A stretch of 64,000 nucleotides of DNA from Arthrobacter_B sp038069765. Its GTDB lineage: Bacteria; Actinomycetota; Actinomycetes; Actinomycetales; Micrococcaceae. The notes below the pieces were generated by a model. The model saw only the letters and a list, made by a program, of their open reading frames with translations, did not search any database and was not told where the DNA came from. Shown piece after piece: positions 41,665-50,188 of this stretch. The stretch spans positions 186,001 through 250,000 of the forward strand of contig NZ_JBBPFS010000006.1 in NCBI RefSeq assembly GCF_038069765.1, in the 5' to 3' direction. How positions within the stretch are numbered: position 1 is the stretch's first letter; each line of letters begins with the position of its first letter. The translations under genes and the position numbers were made by a program.

Positions 41665-42776
41665 CCCCGGCCGCCGCGGCAGCCTCCGCCGTGCCGGTCA
41701 GGGTTCAGCAGCTCAACGGACTCCGTGATGGCCGCGAAGTAGCCCTCCCGGTAGCCCGCGGCGTTGGGATGCAGGGAAAAGGGCTCGTTCAGGGAAAGGA
41801 TCCAGGGATCGGCGGAACCGATGCCATGGCCGGCAAACACCTCGGTGACATCCACGAAGGTGCCGTCCTCGCCAACCTGTGCGGCGACCACGGCATTGAG
41901 CGCGTCGGTCCCGGCGTTGAACAGGTTCTGCGCCTCAACGCTCAAAGCTCCCGGAACGGTCCCTTCGAACAGGTGCGGATAACCGGCCACCACGAGTTCG
42001 GCCCGCGGTGCAGCCTCCCGGATAGCGGCAAAGCTGGCCTGCAGCTGGGGCACGACGGCGGTTTCGGCGTAGCTCTGCGCCGCGGCTATTGCGGGAGCGC
42101 AGGTTTCCGGCAGCTCCGCTCCGAGGCAGGCAGCGACGACGGACCCGAACTGCACGTCATTGCCTCCGATCGTGACGGTGACCAGATCGGTCTGCCGGTT
42201 CAGCAGATCGGCTGAGACAGCGGTGGAAATCTGCTCGGGCAGGTCCACGGGCCCGGCTGGAGGAGCAGGTTCTGTGGTGAGGGCCGTGGCCCCGCCGCAG
42301 GCCTGGAAGCTGTCCAGTTCCACGCGCGGAAGGGCATCCAGCAGCGTGGGATAGCCCTCGGCGGTGCGGCCGCAGGTGTCCAGCACCGGTCCGCCGCCGA
42401 AACCCGACGCGTAGGAATCCCCGAAGGCAACGTAATCCACGGTGCGGCCCTTGCCGTGCCCGCCGCCCCCGTTGCCGTTGCCGTGACCGCCGCCGTGCCC
42501 GCCGCCGTGCCCGCCGCCCCCGTTGCCGCCCCCGTGCCCGCCGCCCCTTCCGCCGTCGATGCCGTGTCCGGACTCCCATCCCGAAGCCGAGGCGGAATCA
42601 GGCGCCGCACCCGGCATTTCACCCGGAGCTGCTACGGCCGTGCCGGGGAGGGCCGCCGTCAGGCCCAGCGCCAGGGCGCCGATGACTCCCGCGCGCCGCA
42701 GCCGTGGGGAATGCGGAAGAAACGGACGGCCGGCGTCCGGGTTGCTTCGGTTGGTCAAGGCTTCAAGCTCGCGCAT
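41661..42776 (-). CDS. Secreted SGNH/GDSL-type esterase with Gly/His-rich linker
   Basis: The 371-residue product has a signal peptide (RRAGVIGALALGLTAALPGTAVAAP), then a linker at about residues 70-108 made of repeated GGGHGGG and GGNGGGGH units. An SGNH hydrolase domain follows: GDSYASGFGG near 117, the oxyanion TIGGNDVQFG near 199 and the catalytic His in SLHPNAAGY near 345. It resembles secreted lipase/esterase SGNH proteins of actinobacteria. A strong AAAGGAGC ribosome-binding site fixes the start at 42776. The His-rich linker could bind metal, which is speculative. Confidence 0.9.
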   Translation of the reverse strand: MRELEALTNRSNPDAGRPFLPHSPRLRRAGVIGALALGLTAALPGTAVAAPGEMPGAAPDSASASGWESGHGIDGGRGGGHGGGNGGGGHGGGHGGGHGNGNGGGGHGKGRTVDYVAFGDSYASGFGGGPVLDTCGRTAEGYPTLLDALPRVELDSFQACGGATALTTEPAPPAGPVDLPEQISTAVSADLLNRQTDLVTVTIGGNDVQFGSVVAACLGAELPETCAPAIAAAQSYAETAVVPQLQASFAAIREAAPRAELVVAGYPHLFEGTVPGALSVEAQNLFNAGTDALNAVVAAQVGEDGTFVDVTEVFAGHGIGSADPWILSLNEPFSLHPNAAGYREGYFAAITESVELLNPDRHGGGCRGGRG

Positions 42777-42794
42777 GGTCGCTCCTTTGCGATG

Positions 42795-42825
42795 GGGTCC
42801 CACCAAAGATCGGGTCCCACCAAAG
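42795..42825. repeat. Two 14-base direct repeats upstream of the SGNH esterase
   Basis: GGGTCCCACCAAAG at 42795-42808 and again at 42812-42825, 17 bases apart. They lie 19-49 bases before the esterase start codon, so they could be an operator or lie in its 5' untranslated region. Confidence 0.8.
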
Positions 42826-42937
42826 TAGCCCCGTGCGCTGCCGGGGACAGCAGAAGCACCCCTCCGGACCGCGGAATCGAGTACATTTCCCGTTGCCTGC
42901 TGTGTTTCAGGGCACAGTTTCCTGTACGCTGATTTCA

Positions 42938-42959
42938 TTACCGACCGTCCGGTCAGTTT
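42938..42959. promoter_or_regulatory. PaaR-type operator upstream of paaZ
   Basis: Arms TTACCGACCG and CGGTCAGTTT around TC, 87 bases before the paaZ ATG. TACGCT at 42925-42930 could be the -10 box, placing the operator over the transcription start. Confidence 0.6.
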
Positions 42960-43046
42960 ATCCTGCGGGCCTTCTTCCGCTCGGTGCTGCCGCAGACGGG
43001 ACCGCCCGCCGCGGCCAGGATCAATGTTTGAAAGGGCCAGTCGAAG

Positions 43047-45140
43047 ATGACATCCACTGCCATAGACGTCCAGATCGTTCCCAGCTACGTTCGCGATTCC
43101 TGGTGGACACCGGACCGCTCCGAGCTGACCGCCGCCGAGCCTGCTGAAGTCCGTGATGCCAGCACCGGAGAGCCGCTGGCACTCGTCAGCACCGCCGGGC
43201 TGGACCTGGCTGCCGCCGTCGAACACGGCCGCACCGTCGGCCGCCGCGGTTTGCAGCAGCTCACCTTCCACCAGCGCGCCTTGAAGCTCAAGGAACTCGC
43301 GACCTACCTGAACGCGCACCGGGACGAACTGTACGAGGTCTCCGCCCGCAGCGGCGCCACCCGCAAGGATTCCCTGGTGGATATTGACGGCGGCATTGGG
43401 GTGCTGTTCACCTTCGGCTCGAAGGGCCGGCGGGAACTTCCCAATTCCACCGTGCTGGTGGACGGTCCCGCCGAGATCCTCTCCAAGGACGGGTCGTTCC
43501 TGGGCGAACACATCTTCACCTCCCTGCCCGGCGTCGCGGTGCAGATCAATGCCTTCAACTTCCCCGTCTGGGGCATGCTGGAAAAGCTTGCACCCGCTTT
43601 CATCGCCGGGGTGCCCAGCATCGTCAAACCGGCCACGCCCACCGGTTACCTGACCGCCGAGGCAGTGAAACTGATTGTGGATTCCGGGATCCTGCCTGCG
43701 GGGTCCCTCCAGCTGATCTCCGGGTCCGCCCGCGACCTGCTCGATCATTTGGACTACCGCGACTACGTCTCCTTCACCGGCTCCGCCTCCACCTCGAAGC
43801 TGTTGAAGGCCCACCCCAACGTGGCGGAGGGCGGAGTCCGCTTCACCTGCGAAACCGATTCCCTGAACGCAGCCATTCTGGGACCCGACGCCGTCCCCGG
43901 AACACCGGAATTTGATGCCTTCGTGAAGTCCCTCGTCACGGAAATCACCGTCAAAGCGGGCCAAAAGTGCACCAGCATCCGCCGTGCCATTGTGCCGGCG
44001 GCCCTGGTGGACGACGTCGTCGCCGCAGCGGGCCAGCGCATCGACGAGCGCGTGGTCCTGGGTGACCCCCGCGCCGAGGGCGTCACCATGGGTGCTCTGG
44101 CCTCCACCGAGCAGCTCGACGGTGTGCGTTCCTCGGTTCAGACCCTGCTGGACGCAGGTGCCACCCTGGCCTACGGCTCGCTGGATGCTCCGGAAGTTGT
44201 CCTCGCGGACGGAAGCCGCGGGGTTGCGGCCGACGGCGCATTCCTGGCTCCGATCCTGCTGACCTGGCCGGACAACAGCGCGGAGGCACTGCACTCGGTG
44301 GAAGCTTTCGGTCCGGTGGCTTCGGTGATCGGGTACGACGACGCCGCGGACGCCGTGCGCCTGGCTGCCCTGGGCAGCGGGTCGCTGGTAGCCACGGTCT
44401 GCACCAACGATCCGGCCATCGCACGTGAACTGACCCTGGGCATTGCCGCCCATCACGGACGCGTGCTCATCCTGAACCGGGAAGACGCCCGCACCTCCAC
44501 CGGTCACGGTTCTCCGGTCCCGCATCTGGTTCACGGCGGACCCGGACGTGCCGGCGGCGGTGAAGAGCTCGGCGGCATGCGTTCCGTGCTTCACCACATG
44601 CAGCGCACCGCGGTTCAGGGCTCTCCGAACATGCTCACCGCCCTGACCGGGATCTGGCATACCGGTGCGGACCGCAACTTCGACGGCACCCACCCGTTCC
44701 GCAAGGACCTTTCGGAACTGAAAATTGGCGACGCTGTCCGCTCGGACCTGCGTGAGGTCAGCTTGGAAGACATCACTGCCTTCGCCAACAGCACCGGCGA
44801 TACCTTCTACGCGCACACCAACCAGGAAGCGGCTGAAGCCAATCCGTTCTTCCCCGGCATCGTGGCCCACGGCTACCTGCTGCTGTCCTGGGCTGCCGGA
44901 CTGTTTGTGGAACCTGCTCCGGGACCGGTGCTGGCCAACTACGGACTGGAAAACCTGCGCTTCATCACGCCGGTTGCGGCGGGCGATTCCATCCGGGTCA
45001 CTCTTACCGCCAAGAAGATCACTCCGCGCGAGACCGACGAGTACGGCGAGGTGGCCTGGGACGCGCTGCTGACCAACCAGAATGACGAGATTGTCGCGAC
45101 CTACGACGTTCTGACCCTCGTTGAAAAGAAGCGCAGCTAG
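43047..45140 (+). CDS. paaZ: Bifunctional oxepin-CoA hydrolase / aldehyde dehydrogenase PaaZ
   Basis: The 697-residue fusion has an aldehyde dehydrogenase domain (about residues 1-520, with NAFNFPVWGMLEKLAPAF near 170 and the catalytic cysteine in KAGQKCTSIRR near 310). A MaoC-like hydratase domain (about 550-697, with DITAFANSTGDTFYAH and GIVAHGYLLLSW) follows. It opens the oxepin-CoA ring and oxidises the resulting semialdehyde in phenylacetate breakdown. GAAAGGG lies about 10 bases upstream of the ATG. It is a single-gene unit under its own PaaR-type operator. Confidence 0.95.
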   Translation: MTSTAIDVQIVPSYVRDSWWTPDRSELTAAEPAEVRDASTGEPLALVSTAGLDLAAAVEHGRTVGRRGLQQLTFHQRALKLKELATYLNAHRDELYEVSARSGATRKDSLVDIDGGIGVLFTFGSKGRRELPNSTVLVDGPAEILSKDGSFLGEHIFTSLPGVAVQINAFNFPVWGMLEKLAPAFIAGVPSIVKPATPTGYLTAEAVKLIVDSGILPAGSLQLISGSARDLLDHLDYRDYVSFTGSASTSKLLKAHPNVAEGGVRFTCETDSLNAAILGPDAVPGTPEFDAFVKSLVTEITVKAGQKCTSIRRAIVPAALVDDVVAAAGQRIDERVVLGDPRAEGVTMGALASTEQLDGVRSSVQTLLDAGATLAYGSLDAPEVVLADGSRGVAADGAFLAPILLTWPDNSAEALHSVEAFGPVASVIGYDDAADAVRLAALGSGSLVATVCTNDPAIARELTLGIAAHHGRVLILNREDARTSTGHGSPVPHLVHGGPGRAGGGEELGGMRSVLHHMQRTAVQGSPNMLTALTGIWHTGADRNFDGTHPFRKDLSELKIGDAVRSDLREVSLEDITAFANSTGDTFYAHTNQEAAEANPFFPGIVAHGYLLLSWAAGLFVEPAPGPVLANYGLENLRFITPVAAGDSIRVTLTAKKITPRETDEYGEVAWDALLTNQNDEIVATYDVLTLVEKKRS

Positions 45141-45146
45141 CATTTG

Positions 45147-45218
45147 GTCGCTGAGTCGCTGAGTCGCTGAGTCGCTGAGTCGCTGAGTCGCTGAGTCGCT
45201 GAGTCGCTGAGTCGCTGA
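45147..45218. repeat. Nine perfect tandem copies of an 8-base repeat
   Basis: GTCGCTGA is repeated nine times without change, 6 bases after the paaZ stop, then decays into GTCGCGGT and related sequence to about 45255. A run this uniform is expected to vary in copy number between strains. Confidence 0.95.
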
Positions 45219-45281
45219 GTCGCGGTGACCGCGACTGACCGCGGTGAATCGCGGCTGAGCCTTTGATGAAACGCTGCTGAA

Positions 45282-45313
45282 CCGCGGCCGGGCCCTTGGG
45301 GGTCCGGCCGCGG
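45282..45313 (+). terminator. Hairpin downstream of paaZ
   Basis: CCGCGGCCGG (45282-45291) pairs with CCGGCCGCGG (45304-45313). Only a short T-run follows, so strength is uncertain. The rest of 45219-45482 shows no gene. Confidence 0.6.
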
Positions 45314-45482
45314 GTCATTTCCCGCCGTTTCCCCACTGACCCGCCCGTATGGCCCGTTCGAAACTCAAACAGGTAGTCGGCCAGAAAAGTCGGGTATTTG
45401 AGGTGCCGAAATAGGGCCTGTTTTGGGCTGTTGGGGCTCTTTTGGCGGCGGAAATGTCAGAGGCAGGTGAAAGCCTGAAGGC

Positions 45483-47456
45483 ATGGATCAGCACAGGACT
45501 TTTCCCGGTTCCGAGCGGTTCGGCGAGCAGGCTGCCGGCACCGCATCCGGCACCAAGCCTGCGATGGCTATGGTTGCCGGCATCGACTCCGCCACGGCCA
45601 CCGCCACCACCGCCGGCGGGGAGGCCGCTGCACCGCCCGGTTACTCGGTTTTCCACGCCGTACCGGCTGCTGTCGGTGCCTCCTCTTCTGCTACCTCTTT
45701 GGCTGCTGCTCCGGGTCGTTCCGATTCGCCCCCGGCTTCCGGCGACACTGCTTCCAGCGACAGCGCCACCACTACTGCTTCCGGCGACGCTGCTTCCAGC
45801 GACAGCGCCACCACTACTGCTTCCGACGACACCGTTGTTTCCGGCGACACTGTTGTTTCCTGTGATGCTGCCGGGAGTGCCGGCCACTACGGGTTATCCG
45901 GTTCTCTGGTTCTGCGGGGCGCGGATGCGCTGGATGAGCAGACTGCCGGTGCTGTGCTCTCCCGCCTGGATCATCTGATGCGGTGGGCGCAGGCGCAGCA
46001 GGCTAAGGTCCTGCACCGGATGCAGAGTATTTACCGGGACGAGATGCATTTCCCGTCCGGAAAGCCTGATCCGGGTATGGCGTTCAGTCTTGCGGCGTCG
46101 GAGGCAGCAGCGATTCTTTGCGTGCCGCAGAGTACCGGGCAGCGGCTGATGTCTGAGGCGGGCAGTCTCTGCGGCGTTCATGCCGTGACTCTGGGCAATC
46201 TGGAGCAGGGCGGGATCAGTTACGGTCATGCCCAGACGGTGTTGGATCAGTGCCAGGACATCGAAGCTGTGGGGCTTCCGGGGTTCGAGGCAAAGCTGCT
46301 GGAGGCTGCAGCGGGTCAGACTGCGGCTCAGTTCCGGGTGCGGGCGCGGCGGTTGCGGGAAAACCAGTATCCGCAGGGCATTGTCCAGCGCCAGCTGAGT
46401 GCGTTGGGAAAGCGCAAGGTGTGTCTGGAGCCTGCGGCGGATGGAATGTCCTGGCTCTCGGCGTTCCTGCCGGCGGAGAACGCGCAGGCGATCTTCACTC
46501 AGCTGAGCAGGGCTGCCCGGGGTGAGCAGGCTGATGGTGATCCCCGCAGGGTGGATGAGTTGCGGGCGGACATCCTTCAGGACCTGCTTATGTCCGGCGG
46601 CGGTCACCCCTGTGATGGGCAGGGATCGGCGGGCGCGGACTTATCCGGTGCTCGCCCCGGTGGCCGTTCTGGCACCGCGGGGGACCCGTTCAGCACCGGG
46701 CAGGACGCCGGCGCGGATACATCCGGCACCGCCGCCGGCATTGGCACCGGCGCCGGCTGTGGCAGTGATGCCAGCACCGATGCCCGGGCCAAGGGCAAGG
46801 CTGGGGCCAGGGCTGGGGCTAGGGCGGAGATTCTGGTGCTGATCAGCGCTGAAACGCTCTTCGGCGCGGACGATCAGCCGGCGGAGTTGCATGGTTACGG
46901 GCCGATCAGTCCGGAAGCCGCCCGCCGGATGGCCCGGGAGGCAGCGAAATGGACGCCGGTGGAGCGGGATCCGGATACTGAGGAGATCCTGCGGGTGGGA
47001 CGCCGAAGGAAAGTCCGGGCCGGACTTCAACGGTGGCTGCGGGCTCGGGACGGGACCTGCCGGTTCCCGGGGTGCCGGACGAATGCGGTGATTTCCGAGA
47101 TCGATCACACCAGGCCGTGGGTGCAGGGCGGGGCCACGGATCATGACAACCTCGAGCATTTGTGCCGGAGGCACCACATGTTCAAAACCAAGGGGTTTTG
47201 GAAGGCCTGCCAGCCGGCGGCCGGGGTTATTGAGTGGACATCGCCGGGAGGACGGACTTACCGTACCGAACCGCACCTGGCTCTTGCTCCGGTCATGCAG
47301 GGAACCGGCCCGGACGGTGCTGGGGACCGGTCCGTCGCGGCTGTCCGTGCAGGTTCCCGGACCGTGCCCCACATAGATTCCGGGACGGTCACGGCCACGG
47401 ACACCCGGGCAGGCAGCAGCGGGGATGATTACGGGGATGACCCGCCGCCGTTCTAG
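45483..47456 (+). CDS. DUF222 and HNH endonuclease signature protein
   Basis: This 657-residue protein has the plan of the large actinobacterial DUF222/HNH family. A Ser/Thr/Ala-rich N-terminus of about 130 residues with internal DNA duplications (ASSDSATTTASGD twice) comes first. A helical DUF222 domain (about 140-480) with a Gly/Ala-rich insertion follows. The C-terminal HNH motif is RDGTCRFPGCR near 520, then EIDHTRPWVQGGATDHDNLE and LCRRHH. These proteins occur in many copies per genome and behave like mobile or selfish genes; their biological role is not settled. No flanking repeats marking transposition were seen. Confidence 0.88.
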   Translation: MDQHRTFPGSERFGEQAAGTASGTKPAMAMVAGIDSATATATTAGGEAAAPPGYSVFHAVPAAVGASSSATSLAAAPGRSDSPPASGDTASSDSATTTASGDAASSDSATTTASDDTVVSGDTVVSCDAAGSAGHYGLSGSLVLRGADALDEQTAGAVLSRLDHLMRWAQAQQAKVLHRMQSIYRDEMHFPSGKPDPGMAFSLAASEAAAILCVPQSTGQRLMSEAGSLCGVHAVTLGNLEQGGISYGHAQTVLDQCQDIEAVGLPGFEAKLLEAAAGQTAAQFRVRARRLRENQYPQGIVQRQLSALGKRKVCLEPAADGMSWLSAFLPAENAQAIFTQLSRAARGEQADGDPRRVDELRADILQDLLMSGGGHPCDGQGSAGADLSGARPGGRSGTAGDPFSTGQDAGADTSGTAAGIGTGAGCGSDASTDARAKGKAGARAGARAEILVLISAETLFGADDQPAELHGYGPISPEAARRMAREAAKWTPVERDPDTEEILRVGRRRKVRAGLQRWLRARDGTCRFPGCRTNAVISEIDHTRPWVQGGATDHDNLEHLCRRHHMFKTKGFWKACQPAAGVIEWTSPGGRTYRTEPHLALAPVMQGTGPDGAGDRSVAAVRAGSRTVPHIDSGTVTATDTRAGSSGDDYGDDPPPF

Positions 47457-47506
47457 GGCAGCCGGGGAGGGATGCCAGTGGAAACGCGGTCGGCGGAGGA
47501 AATCAG

Positions 47507-48133
47507 CTAGCTGCGGTGCAGTCCGTGGAAAACCATGGAGATGACGTCGTCGGCCAGCTGATCCGGCGAAATCGGGCCGCCCGGCTTGTACCACTCCACT
47601 ATGGAGTTGATCGTGCCGAACAGCAGCCGCGTGGTGGTGCGCGGGTCGATGTCGCTGCGCAGCGATCCCTCGCTCCGGGCAGCGTCCACGAGCTTCGCGA
47701 CGCGGTGGTCGAACTCCCGGCGCCGGGCCAGCGCGTCGCGTTCGATCTCCGTATTGCCCCGCAGCCGCAGCAGGAGCGTCACAAACGGCAGCCGTTCGGT
47801 AAGGACCTTGATGGTGCCGCGCAGCACGAACTCCAGCTGCTCGTCCGCCGGACCGTTGGAGGCACGAGCATCATCGAGCACGGCCTCCAGCCCGCCCAGC
47901 GCATTGTCCAGGGCCAGCCGCAGCAGATCGCCCTTGGACGGGACGTGGTGGTAAATCGCGGACTTCGTAATGCCCAGGTTTTCCGCCAGAATGCCCATGG
48001 AGGTGGCCTCATAGCCGTGTTTGTTGAACACGTCGACGGCGATGGTCAGGATCGACTGCTGATCGTATCCGGGACGGCCGCGGCGGTTCCCGGCGGCGGC
48101 CGGGCCGGCAGCTGTGGCTGGAGTGGAAGGCAT
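47507..48133 (-). CDS. TetR-family regulator, probable phenylacetate repressor
   Basis: The 208-residue protein has an N-terminal TetR helix-turn-helix (ILTIAVDVFNKHGYEATSMG then LGITKSAIYHHVPSKGDLL, about residues 28-75) and a helical ligand-binding domain. It lies 35 bases after paaK in the same orientation. Four operator-like palindromes in front of paa genes in this window make it the obvious candidate for the phenylacetyl-CoA-responsive repressor PaaR. A partial site (GAACGTTCG at 48151-48159) lies just upstream of it. Assignment as PaaR is inferred from context. Confidence 0.85.
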   Translation of the reverse strand: MPSTPATAAGPAAAGNRRGRPGYDQQSILTIAVDVFNKHGYEATSMGILAENLGITKSAIYHHVPSKGDLLRLALDNALGGLEAVLDDARASNGPADEQLEFVLRGTIKVLTERLPFVTLLLRLRGNTEIERDALARRREFDHRVAKLVDAARSEGSLRSDIDPRTTTRLLFGTINSIVEWYKPGGPISPDQLADDVISMVFHGLHRS

Positions 48134-48168
48134 GGATCCTATTTTCTCATGAACGTTCGGATGGCCGG

Positions 48169-49521
48169 TCAGCTTTGGACGAGTCCGGCGTCCTTGCTGC
48201 GCAGGTCATAGATCCGGCGCAGCTTGCCGCTGGAGCGCGCCAGGGTCCCCGGTTCGGCTACATGGACCGTGCAGGAGGACCCGATATGGATCTTGATCTG
48301 GGACTTGAGCTCGGCAGCAGCGCTGCTGCAGTCGTCGGAACTGGAGTTTTCCCGGCGTTCAATCTTGACCGTCAGCTCGTCCATCCGGTCCGGCCGGGTG
48401 ATTTCCAACTGGAAGTGCGGGCTCAGGGCAGGAATCCGGAGGGCGATTTCTTCGATCTGGCTGGGGAACAGGTTCACGCCGCGCAGGATGATCATGTCAT
48501 CGCTGCGTCCGGTGATCCGGCCCATTCGGCGCATACCGGGCCGGGCAGTCCCGGGCAACAGCCGGGTCAGGTCATGGGTGCGGTAACGGATGATCGGCAG
48601 CGCTTCCTTGGTCAGGGAGGTGAAGACCAGTTCGCCTGGTTCGCCGTCGCCGAGCACCCGGGTCTCATCGAACGGGTCAATGATCTCCGGCCGGAAGTGG
48701 TCCTCCCAAATATGGGTGCCGTCCTTGGTCTCCACGCATTCACCGGCAACACCCGGGCCCATCACCTCGGACAAGCCGTAAATGTCGCAGGCGTCGAGGT
48801 CCATCAGGACTTCCAGCTCGTGGCGCATTTCCTCGGTCCAGGGTTCGGCGCCCAGGACGGCGTTCTTCAGCGAAGTGGAGCGCGGATCAATCCCGGCGGT
48901 GCGCATGGCATCGGCAATCGTCAGCAGATAAGTGGGAGTGCACAGGATGGTGTCCGGCTCAAAGTCCTGGATCAGCTGTATCTGCCGCTCGGTCTGTCCG
49001 CCGGACATCGGAATCACGGTGCAGCCCAGCTTCTCCGCGCCGGCATGAGCGCCCAGGCCGCCGGTGAACAGTCCGTAGCCGTAGGCGTTGTGCACCTTGT
49101 AGCTGGGCTTCACACCCGAGGCACGCAGTGAACGCGCCACCAGTGTGGCCCACCGGTCCAGGTCGCCTGCGGTGTAACCGACGACGGTGGGGCGTCCGGT
49201 GGTTCCCGAAGAAGCATGGATCCGCGCCACCTGATTCTGCGGAACGGCAAACATGCCGAACGGGTAGGTCTGGCGCAGGTCTTCCTTGGTCGTGTACGGG
49301 AACTTGGCCAGGTCCGACAGTTCCTTCAGGTCCTCGGGACGGACACCGGCGTCGTCGAACTTCTGCGTGTACAGCGGTACCCGTTCATACGCATATTTCA
49401 CGGTGTGCTGCAGGCGGGTGAGCTGAAGGGCCTCGATCTCGTCGCGGCTCATCCGCTCTTCGGGATCGAGCGTTGCCGGGTCTGCGGCGGTGGATTTCAC
49501 GGGTGCGGCGGTGGTTTTCAA
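48169..49521 (-). CDS. paaK: Phenylacetate-CoA ligase
   Basis: The 450-residue AMP-forming ligase has the PaaK pattern. LDPEERMSRDEIEALQLTRL at the start is followed by the phosphate-binding ASSGTTGRPTVVGYT near 120, YGLSEVMGPGVAGEC near 245 and RITGRSDDMIILRGVNLFPSQIE near 335. It makes phenylacetyl-CoA, the pathway entry compound and probable inducer. A TTG at 49521, preceded by AAAGGG, gives the usual length; a longer frame to 49698 overlaps paaI and is rejected. It lies between paaI and the TetR gene. Confidence 0.93.
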   Translation of the reverse strand: MKTTAAPVKSTAADPATLDPEERMSRDEIEALQLTRLQHTVKYAYERVPLYTQKFDDAGVRPEDLKELSDLAKFPYTTKEDLRQTYPFGMFAVPQNQVARIHASSGTTGRPTVVGYTAGDLDRWATLVARSLRASGVKPSYKVHNAYGYGLFTGGLGAHAGAEKLGCTVIPMSGGQTERQIQLIQDFEPDTILCTPTYLLTIADAMRTAGIDPRSTSLKNAVLGAEPWTEEMRHELEVLMDLDACDIYGLSEVMGPGVAGECVETKDGTHIWEDHFRPEIIDPFDETRVLGDGEPGELVFTSLTKEALPIIRYRTHDLTRLLPGTARPGMRRMGRITGRSDDMIILRGVNLFPSQIEEIALRIPALSPHFQLEITRPDRMDELTVKIERRENSSSDDCSSAAAELKSQIKIHIGSSCTVHVAEPGTLARSSGKLRRIYDLRSKDAGLVQS

Positions 49522-49591
49522 GGCATGCCCTTTGGATAGCGGACCGGAAGTGGGGGAACGAAGGGTGAGCAAGTCGGGATCTGGCGGAAGC

Positions 49592-50062
49592 TCAGGCTCG
49601 GGAGTGGTGGCGGGGATTGGGGATGGAACGGGAGCGGCCGCGGAATTCGGCAACCACACGGCTGCCTTCAGGACCCGAAGCCGTGATTTCGATGTCATAG
49701 AGGCCGCTGCGGCCGGCGGAAACCCGGTGTACGGCCACGGCCCGAAGGGTCTCCCCGGGCAGAGCCGACGAGATGAAATTGATGTCCGCGCCGGCCGCCA
49801 CGGTAATCAGCTCCATGTCCGCCAGTGAGGCGGCGTCCGCCGGATTGCAGGCCAGGGCGAAGGCCGTGTCGGCAAAGGCAAAGACCATGCCGCCGTGCGC
49901 GATGCTAAAGCCGTTGAGCATATCGGCGCGGAGCTCCATGCTGATGGTTGCCTCACCCGGGGCCAGATGCTCGACGGCGAGTCCGAGCCAGCGGGCCACG
50001 GTGTCGTCCTCCAGGATGGGGTGGATCAGCGTGCCCTGCGCAGCGACATCGATGTCAGCCAT
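49592..50062 (-). CDS. paaI: Hydroxyphenylacetyl-CoA thioesterase PaaI
   Basis: A 156-residue hotdog-fold thioesterase with the PaaI motif SIAHGGMVFAFADTAFALACN near residue 52. It releases CoA from dead-end phenylacetyl-CoA products. It is the first gene of paaI-paaK-tetR. A purine-rich GAGAGGG upstream supports the ATG at 50062, and a PaaR-type palindrome lies 18 bases further upstream. Confidence 0.92.
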   Translation of the reverse strand: MADIDVAAQGTLIHPILEDDTVARWLGLAVEHLAPGEATISMELRADMLNGFSIAHGGMVFAFADTAFALACNPADAASLADMELITVAAGADINFISSALPGETLRAVAVHRVSAGRSGLYDIEITASGPEGSRVVAEFRGRSRSIPNPRHHSRA

Positions 50063-50080
50063 GGGACCCTCTCGTTTTAT

Positions 50081-50102
50081 TTACCGAATGTTCATTAGGT
50101 AA
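50081..50102. promoter_or_regulatory. PaaR-type operator upstream of paaI
   Basis: Arms TTACCGAATG and CATTAGGTAA around TT, with one mismatch, 19-40 bases before the paaI start codon. Confidence 0.65.
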
Positions 50103-50188
50103 TCCTGTGAGGGCTGTCACTGTCAAGCCGGACCGTGAAAGGTTCCGCTCGCGGTGTACCAACGAGGTCATAAACTGTCGAGCCGAAG

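Noticed and set aside
41661..45143. A 1160-codon minus-strand open frame running through paaZ into the SGNH esterase
   Set aside because: The upstream two thirds are antisense to paaZ, a clear gene with conserved domains. The esterase has its own signal peptide and ribosome-binding site at 42776. Long antisense frames are a usual effect of high GC and strong codon bias.
45147..45255. The GTCGCTGA array as a CRISPR array
   Set aside because: Units are 8 bases with no spacers and no cas genes nearby; it is a simple tandem repeat.
45483..47456. HNH protein as part of a restriction or toxin system
   Set aside because: It has the common DUF222/HNH plan, and no methylase, immunity or partner gene adjoins it.
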